A DNA stretch of 64,000 nucleotides, from positions 26,907,674-26,971,673 of the forward strand of contig OX463808.1 of NCBI GenBank assembly GCA_949825045.1, given 5' to 3'. The notes beneath the pieces are model-generated. The model was given only the letters and a program-made list of their open reading frames with translations. It ran no database searches and had not been told where the DNA came from. The stretch's first letter is position 1, and every line of letters begins with the position of its first letter. This document shows, one piece after another, positions 34,601 to 45,200 of the stretch. This DNA is from Argyresthia goedartella. Taxonomy: Eukaryota > Arthropoda > Insecta > Lepidoptera > Argyresthiidae. The position numbers were made by a program, and so were the translations under genes.

Positions 34601-37478
34601 GCAATGAAGACACCATAATTGTCAATTGTCAATTGTAAGACGGGCTGGTTTCCGCAACTCGACGACGAAAGCGCCTATTTTGCGTGTGGGTGGGAATGCG
34701 AATCATTCGAGCCAACCCAACTCCTCCAGGAACGCCAGTAGGCCCTTTACGTTACCGACTATCCCTGGAAGGTCCCTCGATTGACCGAGGTGTTTAGCCC
34801 TGTAGTCCGCTACTCCTGTGCACTCCATGAGGACGTGAGCAGCCGTTTCTTCTGCCTCCAAGCAGGCTCTGCAAAGGGGGCTGTCGGTAACACCTAGGAC
34901 ATATAGATGTTTGTTAAAGAAACCATGGCCAGTAAGTGCTGCAGTTACCAGTCGCATGCGCGGCCTGCTAAGTCGAAGCAAGGTCTTAGCCAGCCTAGCG
35001 CTAGGGGACGGCAAGGCCAGCTTAGCCTGCCTGCACTCCTTATGGTTTGTCCAAAGAGTGGCATGATCATTCCTGGTCGACTCTCTCAGAAATGAGCGTA
35101 CCATCTTGAAGGGAAGAGGGATGATAGGTTCGGGACCATACGCTGTCAAGCTAGATCCTTTACGCGCCAGCTCATCCGCTGCATCGTTACCTCTTGATCC
35201 GCTGTGTCCTTTTATCCATTGAAGGATTACGCGGTTGTGTTGACATACCTCCATTAGTCGTTTGTGACACTCGTAGATTAGCCCTGAGTTAATAGTGTTG
35301 CTATTTAGGGCTTGTAGGACGGCCATGCTATCCGAGAGGATTCGAATGGAGGAATCTCTTACCTTTCTCGATGCTATGGCATTAGCGGCCGAGATGATGC
35401 CCATGCATTCAGCTTGAAAGACAGTATTATGGGCACCCAGTGGAATGGCCATCTTGATGTTTAGGTCCTCCGAGAAGGTGCCTGAACCAGTGCCTGCTTC
35501 AGTTTTTGAACCATCGGTAAAAATTCTGAGCTCTTTAACGTCGAGCCCCTCAACCCGATGGTCTTCATGTAACTGTATGTTGTATTTTTTGTCAAAAACA
35601 AATTGTTTAGGGATTCTGTCACTGCAAGCCATAGAGATGGGAAATTTTTTGTAAACTTCCCCTAGGATGGCGGTGTGTGAGGTCCTGTTTTTCCTCCAAA
35701 GTCCTAAGGTGTTGAGTCTCACCGCAGATGACGCGGCCTCCTGCTTAATATATAGCTGGAGTGGCGGAAGACACAGCATGGCCTCCATTGCTGCTGTTGG
35801 AGTAGTTCTCATACTACCTGTGATAGCCATGCAGGCCAGCCTTTGGAAGCTTTGGAGTTTGCTTACCATTGTGGTTAGTTTGGTCCTGGTCCACCACACC
35901 ACAGCTCCGTAGCAGACAAGAGGACGGATCACCGTTACGTACAGCCAAAGAATGATGTTGGGAGAAAGTCCCCACTTTTTCCCCACCATTCTCCGACACT
36001 GCCAGAAAGCAATACTCGCCTTCTTTAGTTTGTTGTCGATGTGGCTACTCCAGTTGAGCTTGCTGTCCAAGGTTATGCCCAGGTACTTCACCTCAGTTGC
36101 TAGCTGGAGTTCCGTTCCAAAGAGCTTAGGTAGGGTATACCTACCAAGAGCCCTATTGTTAGTGAACATGACCATTACCGTTTTTGTTGGGTTAACCGCC
36201 AGGTCATATTCTAAACACCAGCGCTCCACGATGCGAAGAGCTGTTTGTTTAAGGTTGCACACTGTGCTCGCAAATTTACCTGTGATGAGGATTACCAAAT
36301 CGTCGGCGTATCCTACGGTGTAGTATCCATTAGCGTTAAGCTTGGTAATCAGGTCGTTAATGACCAGATTCCACAGAAGCGGGGAGAGCACTCCTCCCTG
36401 CGGGCATGAAGACACCATGTCTGGATTTGGTCAAGAACTCGGACACAGTAATATGTGAAACCGCGCCCCTGAGCTCCTTCTTCAGACTCCAAACTTCATT
36501 GCGCGCTGTGTGCGTTGCGAAGCGTACAAGCAGCGGCCGAGATTTCGTCCCCTTGGCACCCAGCCTATGCACCACCTTCAAGTCGCGGAGGCACTCTGCA
36601 GACACCTTGAGGCGGTCAGTGAGCACACCCTTCAAAATGATGTCTGCTTCCTCTTTGGCCGCCTCTTGCACACCGTGCACCAGCTGCACCTTACGCCTCG
36701 CAGCGGTCTCGTGCCGGTCGAGCCCGAGGGTCAGAAGCTGCAGTGAATTCTTCAGCATTCCGAGGCTCTTCCACACGAGAGACTTGAAGTCCGAGAACTC
36801 ACGTGTCAGCTTGGTGATGTCCTGGGGTCCTGGAGTAGGTGTGGCTGCATGCAGTTCCTGCTCGTACTTCCCCATCCGCTCACTGAAGGTCTCCGTGATT
36901 TCATCCATATTCTTCTGCAGCTCAGCGTATAGGTCCATTGTGCTTGTGTGTGAGGTTATAATAGATGATGCAACAATATATGAAGTGATCAGTTAATTAT
37001 GATGAAAGGAGGGTCTAGGTCAGTGAATTTATATTAAATTGTACATTAATTGATTATAAATAATTAAAATTAAAATAAAATTAGAGAGCTTATTTTTTGT
37101 TGGCGTTTCTTAGTTCTACCCCCGAAGAAAAAAGTAGTTACTTCTTCTTGTAGCGGAGAATTCTTGAAAAATTTTTGCACCTGCAACAAGTGACTTGCTT
37201 TAGTATAAAGTAGCTAAATATATAATTAACGGATACTCTTAAAAACAAGTGAATATTTTAGAACTTACCGATGACTTACCACTATATCCAATTATATTCT
37301 TCTTATGTTTAACAGTAAGTGCATGTTCTTTCAAAGAAGACAGTCGCGTAATTAATTTGTTGTTGCATGCTTTACAAAATGCAACATCTGCATCATCTTT
37401 CGCTCTGGATATCCATGCAGAAAGCAACGGATCTTGCTCCCACTCAGCACGATAAGATCGTTCATATTTTCGTTTCAT
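28673..37478 (-). CDS. hAT transposase (ZNF862/DUF4371-like), three exons, possibly intact
   Basis: Proposed exons: 37478-37280, 30522-29458 and 29391-28673, 1983 nt, 660 residues. Exon 1 (ATG at 37478) encodes a BED/TTF-type zinc-finger start (MKRKYERSYRAEW, then FCKACNN and H...H spacing). Its donor is GTAAGT at 37279. The acceptor TATTATAAG precedes 30522 and restores the frame. A 66-nt intron (29457-29392, GTAATT...CTACAG) removes two in-frame stops and keeps phase. The catalytic core shows MDESTD (first Asp) and GADTTN (second Asp), and the C-terminal hATC domain has PMSNAACERIFS. Only the 66-nt intron is uncertain; if it is not spliced, the frame ends at 29441. The 6.8-kb first intron is mostly LINE A copy 2. 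Length and domains match autonomous hAT transposases. Confidence 0.75.
30806..33683 (-). pseudogene. LINE A ORF2 (copy 2)
   Basis: The endonuclease is 33683->32439 (NIVHINAQSI, LILGDFNTC). After a frameshift the RT is read from 32508 (YRPISILPIL, FQSGFRTGHST, LLDFSSAFN). An in-frame stop near 31885 and another shift follow; the SGVPQGG and YADD region is at about 31760-31610. The C-terminal part is 31600->30806, closely similar to copy 1. The copy is dead. Comparing the two copies would give the family consensus. Confidence 0.85.
34348..36938 (-). pseudogene. LINE A ORF1 (copy 2), split by an I-like LINE
   Basis: The first part, 36938->36406, starts MDLYAELQKNMDEITETF and reaches SEFLTKSRHGVF. 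The second part, 34616->34348, resumes with GVFIAARKHFGV and ends in a Lys-rich tail. The 13-bp duplication ATGAAGACACCAT (34604-34616, 36406-36418) marks the insertion. This copy keeps a middle segment (VVHRLGAKGTKSRPLLVRFA) that is missing from copy 1. The protein has the L1-ORF1-like plan of coiled coil plus RNA-binding domain. Confidence 0.75.
34617..36405 (-). mobile_element. I-like LINE with RNase H, 5'-truncated, nested in LINE A ORF1
   Basis: The element lies between copies of the 13-bp duplication ATGAAGACACCAT. Its 3' tail is a short tandem (CAATTGA)n, seen at 34617-34636 on +. The single frame 36405->34703 starts inside the RT (QGGVLSPLLWN, YADD at 36310-36299). It then has an RNase H domain (IFTDGSK, a QAEC Glu, LSDSMAVLQ, GHSGSRGNDAADELA) and a C-terminal zinc motif (CRACLEAEETAAHVLMEC). 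RNase H places it in the I/LOA/R1 group. The frame is open to its stop at 34703, but the 5' half is missing. Confidence 0.85.
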
Positions 37479-37922
37479 TGCCGGTAGTAAATAACAAACT
37501 GTTTTCATTGAAGTCAGAAACAAAAGTAATCAAATATTGTGCATTGTGCAATGCAAAATAAGTACAAAATAATTACAATGAAAGAACCTTATGATAATTA
37601 TGTTACGGTTCATAATTGAATGAAATATAAACACAGCACGAAGTACGAAGGGGCCACACCACAGATAAACTAAAGTGGATGTTGCCGTTTTACAATTGGG
37701 TAATTTTCCCCTGATATGGGGAAATATACTTAAATTTTGTAAAATACTGCCAAAAACTGCCAGTTTAATAAAACGTCAACATAAACTGCCAGAGGTTAAA
37801 TTACTAGTCCAAAACTGCCAAAAAGACAGGAAACTGCCACATATGGTCACACTGATCTGTTCATTTTTAGGAAAGAAGTTTTTGTTTGAATGGATCTGTC
37901 AATTTATTGAATGAACGAAATT

Positions 37923-39732
37923 AGCGATGTGCAATAGTGAATGAGTTTGTGACTCGAATGATCCGACGACTACTAATATTATTATTCGACTACAAAATTA
38001 GCGATCGCTAATCCTAATGATCGAATGATGACCACTTATTTCAATTTGAATAAAGAAACCATAGAGAACCACTGTAGTTTGTATTTTACTGTAAAATATC
38101 GACTAGAGAGAATATTCGGTAACTATTCGGTATTCGGCCTATTCGGCAATTTTTTTGATATTCGGTACTCAGCTGAATAGTAAGAAACATTCGACTGAAT
38201 ACAAAATAGAAAAATAGAAAAAAAAAAACACATTGAAACCTCAAAATAAATATATCACACCAATGTAACAGAACTTTTCATCATAAACTTACAATAAATT
38301 ACTATAATTATCATTATTATTTTTTAACCTCTCAGTATCCGAACGCATCAATAGCTGCAAAGTCAAAATACCGTTGGTTACCACGCGCAGCTATTGATGC
38401 GCGGGTGACGCTGTGTTTACAAACCGGTATTTTGGTACAATTTTAGTGCATAATGTTGGCATGCTTGGCAAGTGTAAATGCGGCATTAGTCAAACTCTAC
38501 CATGAACATATTTGTCTGTGGTCTTTCGTTGAAAAAAACATTCAGACTGGAAAAAACAAAATCACTTTTTCTCGCGCGCGAATTTTGACTGATCTTTTCT
38601 GCGCTTTTATGGTGAATATTGAATTGTTTCTTTATAGAAAGTGTGTATATAGAAAGTGTTATTAGTGTGTTGTTAAGAACACACTAATGTTTTTGTTGTT
38701 TTGAAAAGGTTATCTTATGTAGATTACGTAGGTATCAAACAACATGTATATTTGTTGATGTTTTTCTAATGTCGGCTAGATTTGTGTCGAGAGGGAACAT
38801 TTTCATAGAAGTCGGTGATTCTCATGTCGGTACAAAAATAAACTAAGGTCACAGTGACGTTTTTTTCGCATAAACTAAGAGAGGGTTTCATTAGCTACTC
38901 AGATCTACAATTTGTATAGTTCTAAGAGTTACCATTCTAACAGAATCACTTGATACGTCAGTCAAGTGCCGCGCGGGGGTTGGCTCAAAATATGCCGCGG
39001 ATCCTTGCTGTTTCGCGCCGGGGCGGCCTGGATTCGCGGAGGTTAACAGAATAATTACTTAATTGTTGAAATACCTTGCTTTTTTCACGAAAACAAAGCA
39101 ACCAAAACAGATAATGCATGAGTCACTCGAGCAAATCAGAAATGAAACAAACTAGATACCCCCGCAATCCCCCGCTCACCTCTCCCGCCCGCACGCAGTG
39201 ACCTTGCATTGCCGGTCGTGACTTGTCGACAATTTGAGTCCCGAAATTAGCCGCCGAATATTCGGGGATTCGGCCAAGAGCAGCGCCGAATATTCGGTAT
39301 TCGGTATTCGGCAAAATCGCTACATATTCGGAACATGTCTGATATCGACCATAGGACTGAATCTTGCTTGCAGCCGTATCACCGAAAGAAAAGCAAGCGG
39401 ACATATTAAACAATCGAGTTGGACCAGGTTTGATGAATGATTTCCGAATCGCTAATCGCTAATATGTAATGGCTGCAACTTAAAGTTATAAGCATATGGT
39501 TGAATATTGCTTGCAAGTCGGGCAGTCGGCGTATTGTTTGAATGATTTTGTCGACTAGCGAATACACATTAGTGGGGGCGCGTTGATTAGTAATCGTCGA
39601 TCGCTGTCAGTCGCAGTTCGTTGTTGTGAGGTGTCCATTCGAATGATTTAGGTGTTCCATTCGAATACGTCGAATGATTGCCATAATCGAGTGATTTCAT
39701 TAGTGTCATTCCATTCATAAACGCGCATCGCT
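37923..39732. mobile_element. Non-autonomous hAT-type element
   Basis: The ends are AGCGATGTGC at 37923 and GCGCATCGCT ending at 39732. They are flanked by the perfect 8-bp duplication ACGAAATT (37915-37922, 39733-39740). No transposase is seen. Repeated ATTCGG/CCGAAT motifs cluster at 38110-38165 and 39240-39330 in inverse orientation, suggesting a second element nested inside. A perfect 15-bp foldback (CGCATCAATAGCTGC) lies at 38344-38401. The element ends about 120 bp upstream of the PITH gene start codon. Confidence 0.75.
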
Positions 39733-39854
39733 ACGAAATTGAACGAAAATCATAAATTGGATAAATCGATCTGTTTATTTCTCTCAGTCTCGTTATTAAA
39801 TAATTGTCAGTAATTTGTGTGTTACATGTGCAACAAAAATATCATACTTGCAAG

Positions 39855-41342
39855 ATGTCCAACGGTCACTGCCACGGTCACTGCGACCACGATCATGGAC
39901 CATCCGCAGAGGATGTTGGACTTCAGTATAACCTTTACGAAAAAATAGACAAGGATAATGTACAGTGCCTGAACGAAGCTATTGATGGATCAGGAAAGAC
40001 TGTATTCAAGCCGTGGATGCAACGCTTGGATCCGGAACATGTAAATATCTATCTCGGCTTTGGCGTTGAATCAGCGAATGTTGGGGGGAAAAATTGGAAA
40101 TTGGTTGTCTTAAAATTCACTAGCAATTACCCTTACCCAAATTCAGGGTCAGAGTGTTGATAAGGGGGCGGAAGCCCCAGTTGTAGTGTAGATAGGGGGC
40201 GCCAAAGGAAAAAGACTTAGATTTTTATTTCAAGGCCACCCTTGTCAACACTGACCAAAAATTCATCAATATTACATTACAAAACCTCTGTCTATCTGCA
40301 TCTGTATTCTTTAATTATACCTGTTTAATTTTTCAGTTTGTAGAAAGTGATGCTGATGAAGAGTTGTTGTTCAATATTCCATTTACTGGAGATGTTAAGC
40401 TCAAAGGTATCCGGATAGCATCAGACGATGATAGCAGCCATCCAGCCAAACTTAGACTGTAAGTTAATGTAATGAACAACTGTCCTCTATGGTCACTTGA
40501 GGGCAGACTGCATAGCGTTTGACCAAGAGGCTGGCCAATGGCTGCTATTGGTTTATTAATGCAGGCCTTGGTATCAAACTTATTTATGAATTACATAGTC
40601 GACATTTTGGCTTTTACTTAAAATTTGTATTACACTTTTGAAATTCACTTACTTTTTATCTCTTTCAATTGCTACTGTCTAGTTGTCAGATTTTTATTCA
40701 ATTTTCTTGACTGTAAAATTAATTCTTGATTTCAGATACAAAAATAGGCCTAATATGACATTTGATGACATCAGTTCAGAACCTGACCAAGTGTTTGAAC
40801 TCCAGAGGGACAGCCAAGGCCTTTTAGAATACACTCCAAAGTAAATAAAAATTAAATTGTTGAAATTACTTTGACAAATCATTGGGGCAGGCAGGGGAAC
40901 AACAGCACTGTTTTGCTCTCTCACTCTTAATATGAATTACCATATTGTTAAGGTAAAATATCGAATCTGGGCCTGTGCCCATCGGTGGTGACATATATGG
41001 GCTACATTTACTATTGCATATGTACACCTAATTAGTAATTTGAGTAGACTTTGAGTCTCCATGATGGTGCTGTGTGAATCTGGATAGTTTGGCTGTACAA
41101 TGTTTAACAGATCTTATTTTTTTCCCAGAATAGTGACATTCTCGTCAGTGTCACACCTGACTATGCATTTCCCTACAAACTTTGGAGCTGACAACACCAA
41201 AATATCATACATTGGTTTGAAAGGAGAATGGACTCCCGGCCACCGACATGGTGTCACTATCTGTGCCTATGAAGCCAGACCCAACCTTGATGACCACAAA
41301 CTTAAACACTTGGACTTAGTATCAAAGACAATATTTGATTGA
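39855..41342 (+). CDS. PITHD1: PITH domain-containing protein 1-like
   Basis: This host gene has four exons: 39855-40040, 40337-40458, 40736-40840 and 41129-41342, 627 nt, 208 residues plus stop. All introns are GT-AG and the phases agree. The protein starts with a His/Cys-rich stretch (MSNGHCHGHCDHDHG) followed by a PITH domain (about residues 22-200) with conserved CLNE, VFKPW, FVESDADEELLFNIPF, KLKGI, NFGADNTKISYIGLKGEW and CNYEAR-like CAYEARP. PITH is the proteasome-interacting domain first seen at the C-terminus of thioredoxin-like protein 1. The ATG at 39855 is the only one in frame upstream of the domain. Length equals that of animal orthologues. AATAAA follows at 41369. It is a conserved single-copy gene, probably cytosolic. 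Confidence 0.95.
40145..40253. mobile_element. Short inverted-repeat element in PITHD1 intron 1
   Basis: GGGTCAGAGTGTTGATAAGG at 40145 and its imperfect complement (CCTTGTCAACACTGACC) ending near 40253 form arms of about 21 bp. CAAATTCA and AAAATTCA flank the ends. It is a probable decayed MITE. Splice sites are unaffected. Confidence 0.45.
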
Positions 41343-41368
41343 TTGTCAGAAAAATATAAGTGAAATGG

Positions 41369-41374
41369 AATAAA
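41369..41374 (+). promoter_or_regulatory. Polyadenylation signal of PITHD1
   Basis: AATAAA lies 27 bases after the stop codon, giving a very short 3' UTR. Confidence 0.6.
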
Positions 41375-42257
41375 GAAAACAGTCAATACATTTTCATAAT
41401 TTACTAAGCCACTTAGTATTATTTGTCAGTTAAAACACCACATAACTATCAAGAAAATGCTGATAATTATAACCTTCTATCGCATCTTCTTTATACTAGA
41501 AGATGTGATAGACGGTATATAAAGGTGAGTTTTATTAAAATAAATAAATAATAGATCTGGCTATCTTTAAATAAGTATGTTAGTTTATTTCAAGTAGGTG
41601 ATACAGCATTTAACTATTTATACAAACATGCCTTACGAAAAGTGTGTTCCATATTACAATTAGGTAGGTACTCATACTACTATAAAATATTATGCTGTAT
41701 CATTAAAATTTACCTATTTCTAAGTTACTTACAATAAGCTCCCTTGCATTAATTTCTTCAACAAATAATGTTTTGTTGATCGATCGATCTTAGCTTGAAT
41801 ATTTTTTAAGCATAGGTAGATCAATTCTAAATTACTCTATTATTATTATTATCATCATTATTTATTATGGCATTTAATATTGGAATTGAGGGTAGAAAAT
41901 TGTAGAGTAGGGATGGAAAAGGTCTTACAAATGGCAGTGATAGTGTCGTAAATTAGTTACCTAAGATTAACTAACTAATTACGATTAGTGGGCCGCACTT
42001 ATTATGAGAATGTATTTGTATTAATAATTAATTTTGGTATTTCTTAATTATATTATACATATTTCTTAGTTATATTTCGGTAAATGTACCTATTTAATTG
42101 ACTATTGAAATGACTGCGGCCAGTCGAAACGGTTGTCACAAAAAATGATATTTCGTTATTATCCGCTTTTGACTACATTAACAATATGACCTCTATTTGG
42201 TCTATAGTAGGGAGATATATATATAAAAATATCACATTTGTATCTCTGACGTCACGT
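41375..42257. other. Convergent intergenic spacer between PITHD1 and collagen IV
   Basis: Both genes end here. No gene is seen. An imperfect hairpin (TCTATCGCATCTTCT and AGAAGATGTGATAGA) lies at about 41477-41514. TTTATT at 41861-41866 reads AATAAA on the - strand and could end the collagen transcript, giving a 3' UTR of about 0.4 kb. Confidence 0.5.
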
Positions 42258-45200
42258 CTACGTATGAAGGCGTTTAGGACGAATCTTTTTTCGGAGGCGC
42301 CTTCTGTACTGCTCATCCACCTGGGGTCGCCGTCTGAACTGGTCGGCCGACGGCGGCCGCACGAACGAGTTCGCCACCGCCGCGATGTCCGGGCGGATCA
42401 CTGTAGCGGTCGGCTGTGGCCTCATGCATACCGAACACCTTGAAATAGACAGGAAGAAAGGCTATTACTTCAAACTCTTTATTTAACATTGAATTACTGA
42501 TCAGCATAATATCTGTTTTTACGTACCTGCTGACTTTAGACTCTAGGCTGTTCTTTAGGGTCTGTTGAACAGGCTTCTCAAACATATTGTCTATAGTTGA
42601 AAGCCAGTATGAAACAGCTGTAGCGAAATAATTGCAGCGACCGAGGGCGTTGCACTCGATGAAGGGCCGCGTCCTGAAATCTCTCAGACAAGATCCTGGT
42701 GAGACCAGGGACTGTCCTGATGCGTCTTGCCCGGCTGACGACTGAAATGACGTAATGTTATTTATTATTTATTTATTCGACATGAAATGGAATACTTCAT
42801 AGCTTGCTATCATATCATAGGTAGATAGCTCACAATTAAAAAGGGCCTTAATAATTGATAACCCTTGACATTGATATCTAAATAACCTACATGATATCTA
42901 ACCAATACCGAACCTCAGAAAAAATGTTACTTTACTTAAATGTTACTTTAGCGGCGATGCTAAATAACATAAATGGCCCCTGGCGCCTCACCGGACACTA
43001 GCAGTTTCTACGCTAAATCTAAATATATCCGCATCCTGCAGTCTGGCCCAGAGGCCTAGTATAATGTCTGCACAAAAGATAGCTGAGGATCCCATTCCCA
43101 AGGACGAAAAGATGGATAATTCGATTTTTGTTAGATTTTTACTCCAAACACATTGACAGTACCTAGTCGGGTACTTTTTGTACCGAAATATGCATTGTTC
43201 TTGTGGGATGCAACAAGGGTGAGACTGCGGGACAGCTGGTGAAAACTGAACTCACCATCAAGAAGCTGTATCCCACCCATAACTCGATCCATCCGCTTGG
43301 ACAAGCCGGCGCGATATTGCCTTGGCTGTGAATCGCTATTGCTCTTGTAGGGGTCTCGCAAACTTGACACCTGTAGAAGAAACATATCTGTAAGATAAAT
43401 AATTAAATATACCCAGCCCATTAACGTCGAGGGGCACGGGCCTAGTAAGATTGAGCCATATTATTAAAATTGTATTATTTACATACACATGCGTACGCGA
43501 TAGTAGCTAGCTCAAGGTTTCCTTAGAATTTTGTCGTCGCCCGTTAGATCGTCCGTGTAATATGCCTAAAGATACTTATCTCATTGGTACATGGTAAGCA
43601 TAGGGTATGGAAGCCGCATGAAAGGCGAGCGTGTAACCATACCACGGACGCTCGCTCGCATGGTTAAATAAATATATTATATAAAAATATATAAATATAA
43701 TTGTTACTGATTACTAAGTAGTTGAATTTTATTTATTTGAGATATCATCATAAATTTGTTTCTTATTTACTAAATGAAGAGCAATTTACCTTGAAATGTA
43801 AGGGACGATGTCGTTTCCTAGAATGGGGGTCATCATGGGTGGCATGTCCCGTTCGGTAGACAGCCAGAAGCTGTAATCGTCACGCTGTGCAGCGTTGCAT
43901 ATATTGTTAATATTGCAGAACAAAAATGGCAAAGTAGAGAACCTTCTCATGCAACTGCCTGGCGCTCCTGTGGAGTGTTCAATAATGAATTAGTCAATAA
44001 TATTTTGATTTAATTGTCACAAACCCATTAAAGTAGGTAATATAAAAATATAATTACCCAAATCTTGTCCATGTGACTTCCCGTTCGCTACTATATGTAA
44101 CAATGAATATCCTTCCCAGAGAGGAGAAGTGCCTGAGGGACATTGGGGTATTAAACTGCTTTGCGAATGTACAGTGAAGTAGAATCCTCTGGAGCTGGGT
44201 AGCGGTGGAGGTAGCGCCGGTGGTCCAGGTCGCCCGCGAGGACCTTGATAGCCCACGTAGCCTTGCAGACCCACTCTGCCTTGGGCTCCTTGTAGGCCCT
44301 CTCTCCCTTCATCTCCGGCTTCGCCACGTTCTCCTATATCGCCATGTTCTCCTTTAAGTCCAGGTATACCGTCCCGGCCAAAATTTCCGTTATTACCGTC
44401 TTTACCGGGATAACCTGCTAGACCAGGGGGACCTTGATCACCTCTTTCTCCGGGTGTAATGTCCTTATCGAAAATTTGATCACCTTTCTGGCCTGTCATG
44501 CCCTTTCGACCAGGCATGCCTTCGATACCCTCTGCACCATCATCACCCGTTTCACCTTTCAATCCGAATAAACCTTGCAGTCCTGGACGACCTGACATAC
44601 CGTGGTCGCCAACATCTCCGACTGGTCCTGCAGATCCGGTTGATCCTTGGTAGCCTACAGCACCACGATCTCCTTTCCTACTGTATGAAAATCCTGGTTC
44701 TCCAGTATCTCCTCTACGTCCTGGTAGTCCGGGTCTTCCAATGAAAGTGTCTCCTGGTTTACCAGGATATCCCGGGCGTCCTGGCCGCCCTGTCTCTCCC
44801 TGGAAGCCTTTGGGTCCAACGTAAACAATTCCTGGCTGACCAGGGGTGCCGGGTGGACCATCTTCTCCAATTTCACCCGGTGCTCCTTTCGGACCCATTT
44901 GCCCATACCATCCTGGTAAACCGTCAATTCCGTATCTCCCACTCTCACCTCTTTCTGCATTTATGCCATCTAAACCTGGTAGACCTGGAGGACCTCTGTC
45001 TCCTGGGAATCCTTTTGAGCCGTGCACACCATCTTCACCAGAAAGTCCGTGGTAACCAGCTTCACCTCGGGTTCCTTTGAACCCATGATATCCTTCTAAA
45101 CCTTGTTCACCTGCATCTCCCGGTTCACCTGGAAACCCATCCATCCCATACTCACCTATTTCCCCTTTTGTTGCCAGTGCATACATGACACTACCAGTTT

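Larger units (their letters stand above)
30540..37130 (-). mobile_element. LINE A copy 2, inserted in the hAT intron
   Basis: This is the inverted second copy of LINE A. The 5' end, near 37130, begins TTTTTTCTTCGGGGGTAG on the - strand, like copy 1. ORF1 is 36938->34348, ORF2 is 33683->30806, and the 3' end is near 30540 after the ATCTCT/AGAGAT hairpin. An I-like LINE interrupts ORF1. Net length is about 4.8 kb, equal to copy 1. Between the ORFs, 33690-34340, lies spacer with an A-run at 34139-34163. The exact termini are approximate and no clear target duplication was found. Confidence 0.75.
28366..37854 (-). mobile_element. hAT transposon with perfect 8-bp TSD, nested LINEs in its intron
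   Basis: The terminal inverted repeats are CAGTGTGACCAT at 28366-28377 and its complement ending at 37854. The perfect 8-bp duplication ATCTGTTC lies at 28358-28365 and 37855-37862. Without the LINE A copy that occupies its first intron, the element is about 2.9 kb, normal for an autonomous hAT. It encodes a ZNF862-like transposase on the - strand. The flanks 28378-28672 and 37479-37842 are untranslated ends. The 3' flank holds a short inverted repeat (GTTTACCCAATGAAA near 28563 and its complement near 28638). Confidence 0.9.

Noticed and set aside
28673..37478. Domesticated host ZNF862-like gene
   Set aside because: The frame lies between matching TIRs and an exact 8-bp duplication, so a transposon gene is the simpler reading.
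44846..45055. Proline-rich + strand open frames opposite the collagen exons
   Set aside because: They mirror the Gly-X-Y repeat on the other strand; no independent coding signal.
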